The translations under genes were made by a program, and so were the position numbers. From positions 1-11,379 of the forward strand of contig CAAGII010000039.1 of assembly GCA_900769875.1 (NCBI GenBank): 11,379 nt of DNA, written 5' to 3'. How positions within the stretch are numbered: position 1 is the first letter of the stretch; every line of letters starts with the position of its first letter. This document shows positions 1 through 6,132 of the stretch, one piece after another. The notes below the pieces were generated by a model, which did no database searches, was not told where the DNA came from, and worked only from the letters and a program-made list of their open reading frames with translations. The DNA is from Clostridia bacterium. GTDB lineage: Bacteria; Bacillota; Clostridia; Christensenellales; Aristaeellaceae.

Positions 1-2589
1 ACGCCTGTGCCCGGCGGCGCGGTGCCGTCCGCTACGCCCACGCTGGCGCCGACCGCGACTCCCACCGCTGTGCCGACCGCAGCTCCGACGGCACAGGCCG
101 TGACGGTCGTATACATGGACTATACCTCGAAAAAGCAGATTGCGCCCTCGACGCAGGTGACGGATCTCCGGGAGGGCGACAATGTGATCGTTCCCGCGCC
201 CGCAAGCCTGCCGGAGGGTTTCCAGCCCATTGGCAACCAGCGCGTGCTGGTGACCGTGAAAAACGGCAAACCCAGCGATACCATGGTCTACTTCTACTAT
301 CAGTATGTCCAGCCAACTGCTGAACCCACGGCGACCGCAACGGCGACCGCAACGCCTACTGCAACGCCCACTATAACGCCGACCGTAACGCCGACCGCAA
401 CGCCGACCGTAACGCCCACGGCAGCCGCGACGCTCCAGCCAACGACCGAGCCTGAGCAGTATGTGGGCTACGCGCTGACCGAGCGCATTACCGCGCTGCG
501 CGACGGCGTGAATACCGATGACAGCAGCCTGATTACCCGTCTTGAAAGCAAGACGCTGCTGGTCGTGCATGGCCAGATCTACGCGGAGGATGGCAGCGTG
601 TGGAGCAAGGTGACCGGGCTGGATCAGGTTTCCGGCTTTGTGCCGCACAGCAGTCTGCGCGCCATCAACGCTCAGGAGGCCAAGTATTATCTCGATCAGT
701 GGGACGAGGCTCACGCCACCCCGACGCCCGAGGCGCAGGCGACCAACGCGCCCATGCAGATCAGCGGCTACTTCTACACCGTGGGCGATGGTGTGCCGCT
801 GCGCAATATGCCCAGCGACCGTAGCGTGATGGTCGCAACGCTCGCTAAGGATGCTGCCGTGTATGTCTCCGGCCAGTTGTACGACACCGAGGATTCCTGG
901 CCGTGGCACATTGTGCAGTACAATGGCGCGTGGGGCTATATCCGCTCCGACATGCTGCGCAAGATGACCGACCGTGAAGAGGCGGATTACCTCGCCAGCT
1001 TCAACACCACGACGCCCATGCCGCAAAGCACACCCGCTCCGCTGGATGTCAACGCGCTTTCCGGCTACGGCTATGTGTACGCTCCCACGAGCCATGTGGT
1101 GAATGTTCGCTACAGCCCCTCCACCGGCGCAAGCCGCGTGATGCAGCTGAGCGACTATGCGCTGTGCACGGTGCTGGGCACGCGCACAGTCAACGGCACG
1201 CTCTGGTACAACATTGAGTACAAGGGTACGCACGGCTATGTCCGACACGACCTCTTCTTCCCGCTGACCCTCGCCGAGCTGGAGGAGTTCCTGCAGAGCG
1301 ACAGGTATGTGCAGGGGATCATCAACAACACCTCCAGCGGAAGCTCCGGCACAGCGCAGACGACCGTCGATCCCTTTGTATCCAAGGAAAACCAGACGGT
1401 CAACGACTGGACCAATTCCTCCACGGGCGGCAATGTGAACTATGCTACATGGAAGCCCATGCCGACCACCGCGCCGCTGCCCACGCTGGTTTCGACATCT
1501 GTGCCCACAAGCAGCGGTACGGTTCCTCCACTTCCGACGGTGAGCGCCGGTCACGCGGTGATAAGCACCAGCGCGGAGATGTACCGCAGCGGCAACGCAA
1601 GCACTGATTCCATTGCCGATGTTTCGCAGGTGCTGCCTGCCGGCACAGAGGTGACAGTCACCGGCCTTGTCAGCGCGTCGCGCGACGGCAAGGTGTTGCT
1701 GCAGGTGGTGTACAATAACCAGTTTGGTTATGTGGAGCAGTCCAGGCTGAACATGCAACCCAGCGCTGCGACCACCGCTCCTGCGCCTGTGGTCACCGCG
1801 GGCGTGACGAACGGCGGAGACCGCGAAGGCGGAAACATCACAACGTGGTTGATTCTTGGCGCAGCGGCGGTGCTGATTGGCGGCGTCGGCTATGCCTATG
1901 TGCTGCACCGCAACAACAAGCGCAAGGCAGCCCAGCGCGCGGCGCAGCGCCGTGCGCAGGCAGCCCAGCAGGCGCAGCAGCAGAGCCGTGCCTCCGCGCC
2001 CCGAACCGGAACCTATCCCAACCAGCAGACCCGGCCTGCCGCGCAGCGACCCTATGCTTCCCAGCAAACGGCGGATCGCGCAGCGCCCCAGAATCCGGGC
2101 GCGTCCCAGCAGCCGAACATGCCTCCTGTGGCGCAGCGTCCGGGCACGCAGCAGCAGACGGCATATCGCCCTGCCGCCCAGAATACGCAGTATCCGTATT
2201 CGGCACCGCAGAGCACGCAGCGGATCAATCCGCAGCCCGCGCAGCCGATGACGCAGTTTGCGCCCGGCGCGCCTGCCCAGCAGCCCGCGACCACGCAGCC
2301 CCAGCCTAAGCCCGTCCAGCCGTCAACGCCCTCCCAGCCCGTCCGGCAGGTCGCGGAGCAGCCGACCGATGCGGAGGCGATCTACAACAGCCTCAAGGCA
2401 CAGCTCGAAAAGCAGGCCGCAGCGCAGGAAGCTCAGCTTGCCGCGCTGGTGACAAAGCCTGAAGCCGCGGCGGATGATACCGCACGTCATGCCGACGCTC
2501 CGCAGGGCGCAGCCCGTACCGGACGCCGAGCGCAGCGCAATCAGCAGCTGTATCGTCAGCAGGATCAGAATGATCAGACCAGACCCTAA
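1..2589 (+). CDS. Surface-exposed SH3/MucBP repeat membrane protein, C-terminal part (5' partial)
   Basis: The reading frame is open from base 1, so the true start lies upstream; a GTG at 7 is in frame but has no ribosome binding site in view. Counting residues from that GTG, there is a MucBP-like beta module at about 32-100 and a Pro/Thr linker at 103-148. SH3-like domains follow at about 153-221, 253-318, 352-420 and 517-583. The first three each end in a short acidic helical tail (EAKYYLDQW, EEADYLASF, ELEEFLQS) and a Pro/Thr linker. One membrane span lies at 612-633 and is followed by a strongly basic stretch (HRNNKRK...), so the SH3 domains should be outside and the tail inside. The tail of about 225 residues is rich in Pro, Gln and Ala and probably disordered, with a short Ala/Gln/Glu helix near 790-815. 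SH3-like domains of this kind often bind peptidoglycan or mediate protein contacts, so a cell-envelope or sensing role is plausible. No enzymatic domain is visible and the function is unknown. Confidence 0.85.
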   Translation, partial: TPVPGGAVPSATPTLAPTATPTAVPTAAPTAQAVTVVYMDYTSKKQIAPSTQVTDLREGDNVIVPAPASLPEGFQPIGNQRVLVTVKNGKPSDTMVYFYYQYVQPTAEPTATATATATPTATPTITPTVTPTATPTVTPTAAATLQPTTEPEQYVGYALTERITALRDGVNTDDSSLITRLESKTLLVVHGQIYAEDGSVWSKVTGLDQVSGFVPHSSLRAINAQEAKYYLDQWDEAHATPTPEAQATNAPMQISGYFYTVGDGVPLRNMPSDRSVMVATLAKDAAVYVSGQLYDTEDSWPWHIVQYNGAWGYIRSDMLRKMTDREEADYLASFNTTTPMPQSTPAPLDVNALSGYGYVYAPTSHVVNVRYSPSTGASRVMQLSDYALCTVLGTRTVNGTLWYNIEYKGTHGYVRHDLFFPLTLAELEEFLQSDRYVQGIINNTSSGSSGTAQTTVDPFVSKENQTVNDWTNSSTGGNVNYATWKPMPTTAPLPTLVSTSVPTSSGTVPPLPTVSAGHAVISTSAEMYRSGNASTDSIADVSQVLPAGTEVTVTGLVSASRDGKVLLQVVYNNQFGYVEQSRLNMQPSAATTAPAPVVTAGVTNGGDREGGNITTWLILGAAAVLIGGVGYAYVLHRNNKRKAAQRAAQRRAQAAQQAQQQSRASAPRTGTYPNQQTRPAAQRPYASQQTADRAAPQNPGASQQPNMPPVAQRPGTQQQTAYRPAAQNTQYPYSAPQSTQRINPQPAQPMTQFAPGAPAQQPATTQPQPKPVQPSTPSQPVRQVAEQPTDAEAIYNSLKAQLEKQAAAQEAQLAALVTKPEAAADDTARHADAPQGAARTGRRAQRNQQLYRQQDQNDQTRP
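316..423. repeat. Degenerate Pro/Thr-coding hexanucleotide repeat
   Basis: About 18 tandem, imperfect units of the type ACGCCSACY or ACGGCGACC encode a Thr-Ala/Thr-Pro linker (TATATATATPTATPT and onward) inside the surface protein. It separates the MucBP-like module from the first SH3-like domain. Such tracts can change length by slippage, and in the protein they act as extended, wall-spanning spacers. Similar but shorter Pro/Thr linkers occur near 25-90 and 715-735. Confidence 0.75.
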
Positions 2590-2600
2590 TACAAGTCCCC

Positions 2601-2631
2601 GGCGGCAGTCCCATGGCGGGCTGCCGCCTTT
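2601..2631 (+). terminator. Hairpin terminator after the surface protein gene
   Basis: A perfect 8-bp stem, GGCGGCAG (2601-2608) with CTGCCGCC (2621-2628), is reinforced by an inner CCC/GGG pairing and followed by only three T. It sits 11 bp after the TAA stop of the surface protein gene. The weak U tract means termination may be incomplete, leaving some read-through into the S51 gene 39 bp further on. Confidence 0.6.
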
Positions 2632-2669
2632 CGCGCACCCGATTCATGCACACAAGGAGAGGAAGCGTC

Positions 2670-3410
2670 ATGCACCTGTTTCTGACCAGCAGCCCCTGTG
2701 ATGACCATGTGCCGCAGGGCTGTGATTTGCCCTGCATCCTGTTTGAAAAGAACCAGTTTGGGTCAAGGCTTCGATCACTGATTGCTCCCGGCGGCGTATG
2801 CGCCATTGTGGCGGCTGACCCGCACAATCACCGGCTCAATGATGAGATGGCAGTCACCTTTCATCGCGCCTTTGCATGGCACGGCATGACCTTCCGCTCG
2901 ACCGAGCTGGTGGACGACAGAAGCGTGGAAAACCTGCCTGCGCTTCTTGAGGTGAGCAGGCTGGTGATCCTTGCAGGGGGACATGTGCCCACAGAGCACG
3001 CCTTCTTTGAGCAGATCGGCCTGCGGGAGCGCCTGCAGGGCTATGATGGCGTGGTGATGGGCATCAGCGCTGGCAGCATGAACTGCTGCACGGAGGTCTA
3101 CGCGCAGCCCGAGGAGCCGGGCGAGGCGACGGATCCGGGCTATGTGCGGTTTTTCCCCGGGCTTGGTTTGACGGATATCATGGTGCTTCCGCATTTTCAG
3201 CGTGTGCGGAACAACTGGCTGGACGGTATGCGCCTGATTGATGACATCACCCTTGGCGACAGTGTGGGTCGTGTCTTCTATGCGCTGCCGGACAGCAGCT
3301 ATGTGCTGGTGGAGGATGGGCATGCGACGCTGTATGGCGAAGCATGGCAGATACAGGACGGCGCCATGCGGCAGATTGCATCGGAGGGAGACGTGCTGCG
3401 GCTGGCGTGA
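2670..3410 (+). CDS. Peptidase family S51 (cyanophycinase / peptidase E-like) protein
   Basis: This 246-residue protein has the class I glutamine-amidotransferase-like fold signature of family S51. The nucleophile elbow is GISAGSM with the predicted catalytic Ser at 133, and a downstream LPHF motif gives the likely catalytic His at 175. An LAGG segment (101-104) before the elbow corresponds to the family's glycine-rich loop. Known S51 members are Asp-dipeptidases (PepE) and cyanophycinases; which substrate is cut cannot be read from the sequence. No signal peptide is seen, so it should be cytoplasmic. The ATG at 2670 is chosen because AAGGAGAGG lies just upstream at 2654-2662; an in-frame upstream extension to 2613 would run through that site and the preceding terminator. 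The gene is monocistronic in appearance, lying between two hairpin terminators, and no cyanophycin synthetase is present nearby. Confidence 0.85.
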   Translation: MHLFLTSSPCDDHVPQGCDLPCILFEKNQFGSRLRSLIAPGGVCAIVAADPHNHRLNDEMAVTFHRAFAWHGMTFRSTELVDDRSVENLPALLEVSRLVILAGGHVPTEHAFFEQIGLRERLQGYDGVVMGISAGSMNCCTEVYAQPEEPGEATDPGYVRFFPGLGLTDIMVLPHFQRVRNNWLDGMRLIDDITLGDSVGRVFYALPDSSYVLVEDGHATLYGEAWQIQDGAMRQIASEGDVLRLA

Positions 3411-3428
3411 CGCCGCTATGCGCATATG

Positions 3429-3463
3429 AAAAAGGCAGACCGTGATGTGCGGTCTGCCTTTCA
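3429..3463. terminator. Bidirectional terminator between the S51 gene and xylB
   Basis: A perfect 12-bp inverted repeat, AAAGGCAGACCG (3431-3442) and CGGTCTGCCTTT (3450-3461), surrounds a 7-nt loop. It lies between two convergent genes. Reading the minus strand, the stem is followed by five U (A residues at 3429-3433), a good intrinsic terminator for xylB. On the plus strand the stem ends in three U, so it should also stop the S51 transcript, less strongly. Confidence 0.85.
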
Positions 3464-3476
3464 TCAATTGGCAGGA

Positions 3477-4955
3477 TTATTCCGTGATCGCCGGGAACAC
3501 GTTCTTCAGCGCGGGATAAATCTGGCGGAACTGCTGATAGCGCTGCTCGTAGCGCGCCACAAGCTCGGGCTCGGGCTCGATGACGTCCACCACATGCACG
3601 AGCTTATCACACACCTCGTCCACGTTGTTGTAGGTTCCGCAGGCGACCATGGCCAGCATTGCACCGCCCATGCCGGGACCCTGCTCGGAGGCAACGATGT
3701 CCAGCTTCAGGTTTAGCACGTTGGCGAAGATGCGCTTCCACAGCGGGCTCTTCGCGCCGCCGCCGCAGATCTTGCTGCGCTCAATCTGGATGCCGAGCTT
3801 CCTTGCGACCTCAAAGCTGTCGCGGATGGCGAAGGCAACGCCCTCCAGCACCGCCTGAGTCAGATCGGCGCGGGTGGTGTCCAGCGTCATGCCCACAAAG
3901 GTGGCGCGTGCGTTGGTATCGTTGATGGGGCTGCGCTCGCCCATCAGATAGGGGAGGAAGAACACGTGGTTCTCGCCAAGCTTCTCCGCGGTGATGGGGG
4001 ACTGCTCGCCCGCATAGTCCTTGGTTTTGTAGATTTCGTCCATCAGCCATTTGTTGCAGCTGGCGGCGGAAAGCATGCAGCCCATCAGGTGATAATGCCC
4101 GTCAGCATGAGCGAAGGAATGCAGCGCGTTGTTGTCATCCACGCCGAAACGGTTGCTTGAGATGAACACCGTGCCAGAGGTGCCCAGCGAGATATTGCAG
4201 GCGCCTTCGCCCACCGTGCCGGTACCGATGGCGGCGGCGGCGTTGTCACCGGCGCCGGCAGCGACCACGACGCTCTCGGGCAGCCCCAGCGCGGCGGCTA
4301 CATCGGGCTTGAGCGTGCCTACGGCCTGATACGACTCGAAGATGCGTGCCATCTGATCCTCGCGAACACCGCAGATATCGAGCATTTCCTTCGACCAGCA
4401 CTTGTTCTGCACGTCAAAGAGCAGCATGCCGGACGCGTCGGACACGTCGGTGCAGTGCATGCCGGTGAGCATGTAATTGATGTAATCCTTGGGGAGCATG
4501 ATCTTGCTGATCCGCGCGAACAGCTCAGGCTCGTTGTTCTTCATCCACAAAAGCTTGGGTGCGGTGAAGCCCGCGAACGCGATGTTGGCGGTATACTGGC
4601 TGAGCTTGTCCTTGCCGATGACCTGATTGAGATAATCCACCTCTTTGGCGGTGCGGCCGTCGTTCCACAGAATGGCGGGGCGGATGACCTGATCGTTCTC
4701 GTCCAGCACCACAAGGCCGTGCATCTGACCGCCTGCGCCGATACCCTTCACCTGCCCGGCGTCAAAGCCCTGAAGAAGCTCGGGCACGCCGGTCATCACA
4801 GCGTGAAGCCAGTCCTCAGGCTTCTGCTGACTCCAGCCGGGATGCGGGAACTCCAGCGCGTATTCCTTGGTGACCACGTTTTTGATGTCGCCGTTTTCGT
4901 CCATCAGCAGCAGCTTCAGGGCGGAGGTGCCAAGGTCAAGACCGATGTAAAGCAT
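3477..4955 (-). CDS. xylB: Xylulokinase
   Basis: The 492-residue product is a full-length FGGY-family carbohydrate kinase that phosphorylates D-xylulose to D-xylulose 5-phosphate with ATP, feeding the pentose phosphate pathway. The N-terminal phosphate-binding loop is DLGTSALK (7-14). The xylulokinase-type GQMHG motif carries Met78 and His79, equivalent to the substrate-binding MH pair of the E. coli enzyme. The AGAGDNAAAAIG segment places the catalytic Asp at 237. The C-terminal ATP-site motif GGGAKSPLWKRIFANVL and the MGGAMLAM helix are intact. The ATG at 4955 is preceded by AGGAGGT (4962-4968) at ideal spacing. The gene has its own promoter at 5019-5047 and a terminator at 3429-3463. No xylA, transporter or xylR lies in the window, so it appears to be a lone pentose gene here. 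Confidence 0.95.
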   Translation of the reverse strand: MLYIGLDLGTSALKLLLMDENGDIKNVVTKEYALEFPHPGWSQQKPEDWLHAVMTGVPELLQGFDAGQVKGIGAGGQMHGLVVLDENDQVIRPAILWNDGRTAKEVDYLNQVIGKDKLSQYTANIAFAGFTAPKLLWMKNNEPELFARISKIMLPKDYINYMLTGMHCTDVSDASGMLLFDVQNKCWSKEMLDICGVREDQMARIFESYQAVGTLKPDVAAALGLPESVVVAAGAGDNAAAAIGTGTVGEGACNISLGTSGTVFISSNRFGVDDNNALHSFAHADGHYHLMGCMLSAASCNKWLMDEIYKTKDYAGEQSPITAEKLGENHVFFLPYLMGERSPINDTNARATFVGMTLDTTRADLTQAVLEGVAFAIRDSFEVARKLGIQIERSKICGGGAKSPLWKRIFANVLNLKLDIVASEQGPGMGGAMLAMVACGTYNNVDEVCDKLVHVVDVIEPEPELVARYEQRYQQFRQIYPALKNVFPAITE

Positions 4956-4961
4956 GGGTGA

Positions 4962-4968
4962 ACCTCCT
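4962..4968 (-). promoter_or_regulatory. xylB ribosome binding site
   Basis: On the minus strand AGGAGGT stands 6 nt before the xylB ATG, a near-perfect anti-16S match that fixes the start codon. Confidence 0.85.
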
Positions 4969-4978
4969 GTACAATCAT

Positions 4979-5000
4979 AGATTTTTATCTACCAAAATCT
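4979..5000. promoter_or_regulatory. Candidate operator (dyad) in the xylB 5' UTR
   Basis: A perfect inverted repeat, AGATTTT (4979-4985) and AAAATCT (4994-5000), is separated by 8 nt. It lies between the predicted transcription start (near 5012) and the ribosome binding site, a position suited to a repressor roadblock. It is markedly AT-rich in an otherwise GC-rich region. That it binds a sugar-responsive repressor is inference; the regulator is not in this window. Confidence 0.45.
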
Positions 5001-5018
5001 TCATGCGAAGGTAATTCT

Positions 5019-5047
5019 ATTATAGGACATTTGCGGTGGGATTGCAA
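5019..5047 (-). promoter_or_regulatory. Promoter of xylB
   Basis: On the minus strand a -35 box TTGCAA (5042-5047, 4 of 6 to consensus) is followed after exactly 17 bp by a perfect -10 box TATAAT (5019-5024). This is a standard housekeeping-sigma promoter, giving a 5' UTR of roughly 57 nt before xylB. Confidence 0.8.
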
Positions 5048-5062
5048 GAGCTGCAGGCAATT

Positions 5063-5075
5063 TCATGCCGCATGA
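5063..5075. promoter_or_regulatory. Small palindrome upstream of the xylB promoter
   Basis: TCATGC and GCATGA flank a single central base, a 13-bp perfect palindrome about 16 bp upstream of the xylB -35 box. The position would suit an activator or an upstream repressor site. It could equally be chance, and nothing else supports it. Confidence 0.25.
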
Positions 5076-5124
5076 GGTAATGCTGCCCAGCAGATTTTGA
5101 CCATGGGCAGACGGAAATATCGCG

Positions 5125-6066
5125 TTACAGCCCGTTGACAATACTTGCGGGCCGGACACCTGCAAGCGCCTGCAGCACCTGCGCACAGCAGGCCTCCGCC
5201 ATGATGCGGCGCGCCTCTCGCGTATTGGAGCCGCAGTGGGGCGTGAGCACGGCCTGCGGAAGAGCGAGCAGGCGCGCCGGCACATGTGGTTCATCCGGGT
5301 ACACGTCCACGCCTGCTCCGCAAAGCTGGCCGGATTCCAGCGCGTCGCACAGCGCATCCGTGTCCACCACTGCGCCGCGCGAGGTGTTGATGAGCACCGA
5401 GCCATGCTTCATGCGCGCAAGCATCTCGCGGTCAAAGAGCCCTCGGGTCTGTGCTGTCAGCGGGCAGTGCAGGCTGAGCACATCGGAGCGGCGCAGCAGC
5501 TCATCCATTCCCACAGGCTCTGCGAGCGCGGGATCGCAGCCCCTGCGGCTATAGCCGATTACATGCATGCCAAACGGCCTGGCCATCTCCGCCAGACGAC
5601 CGCCAATGCGCCCTGCGCCAAAGATGCCGAGCGTCTGCCCCTTCAGGCTGCGCCCCATCCATTTACCCAGACCAAACAGTCCCTCCGGCTGCTCCAGCCG
5701 CATGCGCAGCGTCATTTCGCCTACGCGGCGCTCCACAGCCAGCATCAGGGAAAACGCGAGCTCTGCGGTACAATCGGTCACCGTTTCCGGAATGTTGGTC
5801 ACCGGCACGCCGCAGCGCGCCGCCTCCGCGATATCCACACCGTCGTAGCCCGCGCCGTAGTTGGCGATGATCTTCAACCGCGCCGCGCGGCGGATGGTAT
5901 CCGCGCATACGCGTCCGCATGCGATCACCGCGTCAGCGTCCACAATCAAGCGGTCAAGCTCCTCTTTGGTAAACGCGCGCAGCGGCTCGGGCATACGGAG
6001 CGTATGCTCCCCAAGCGCGGTAAGCCCATCGGTCGGAATGCCGTGAGTCACCAAAATAACTGCCAT
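5125..6066 (-). CDS. NAD(P)-dependent D-2-hydroxyacid dehydrogenase (glyoxylate/hydroxypyruvate reductase type)
   Basis: The 313-residue protein has both halves of the D-isomer-specific 2-hydroxyacid dehydrogenase family. The Rossmann motif GAGRIG is at 150-155. The catalytic triad is Arg230 (NTSRGAVVD), Glu259 (DVYPDEP) and His277 (LTPHCGS). The substrate-side loop NYGAGYDGVD is at 69-78. It reduces a 2-oxoacid such as glyoxylate, hydroxypyruvate or a related compound to the D-hydroxyacid in the cytoplasm; the exact substrate cannot be told. After the second beta strand the sequence is GYSRR rather than one ending in an acidic residue, which suggests NADPH preference (inference). The ATG at 6066 is chosen because GGAGGAG (6073-6079) sits 6 nt upstream; starts at 6081 or a TTG at 6111 would place that site inside the gene. 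The gene is divergent from the FAD oxidoreductase. No clear terminator follows it; xylB downstream has its own promoter. Confidence 0.9.
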   Translation of the reverse strand: MAVILVTHGIPTDGLTALGEHTLRMPEPLRAFTKEELDRLIVDADAVIACGRVCADTIRRAARLKIIANYGAGYDGVDIAEAARCGVPVTNIPETVTDCTAELAFSLMLAVERRVGEMTLRMRLEQPEGLFGLGKWMGRSLKGQTLGIFGAGRIGGRLAEMARPFGMHVIGYSRRGCDPALAEPVGMDELLRRSDVLSLHCPLTAQTRGLFDREMLARMKHGSVLINTSRGAVVDTDALCDALESGQLCGAGVDVYPDEPHVPARLLALPQAVLTPHCGSNTREARRIMAEACCAQVLQALAGVRPASIVNGL

Positions 6067-6132
6067 GGTCAGCTCCTCCATTGGTGCATAGCCTGTACTG
6101 TTCGGGTGCAAGATGATCCTGAGGTGATTCGT
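6067..6132. other. Divergent intergenic region without a clear promoter
   Basis: These 66 bp separate the start codons of the hydroxyacid dehydrogenase and the FAD/Rieske oxidoreductase. They hold both ribosome binding sites (CTCCTCC at 6073-6079 for the minus gene, GAGGTG at 6121-6126 for the plus gene). I could not find a well-spaced -35/-10 pair on either strand, so expression may use a non-canonical promoter or one inside the opposite gene. Confidence 0.5.

Noticed and set aside
316..423. Repeated short units considered as a CRISPR or other non-coding array
   Set aside because: The units are 6-12 nt, in frame, without unique spacers, and encode a Pro/Thr linker within an open gene.
4455..4961. 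Plus-strand open frame opposite the xylB 5' half
   Set aside because: The sequence is antisense to a complete, well-conserved xylulokinase, with no ribosome binding site or recognisable domain.
5083..5110. Inverted repeat CTGCCCA/TGGGCAG considered as the terminator of the hydroxyacid dehydrogenase gene
   Set aside because: The loop is 14 nt and no U tract follows on the minus strand; it is too weak to call a terminator.
5236..6132. Plus-strand open frame continuous with the FAD/Rieske gene, which would add about 300 residues to its N terminus
   Set aside because: It is antisense to the hydroxyacid dehydrogenase, whose motifs are intact, and its translation shows no domain. The FAD gene has a good ribosome binding site and ATG at 6133, directly before the FAD-binding motif.
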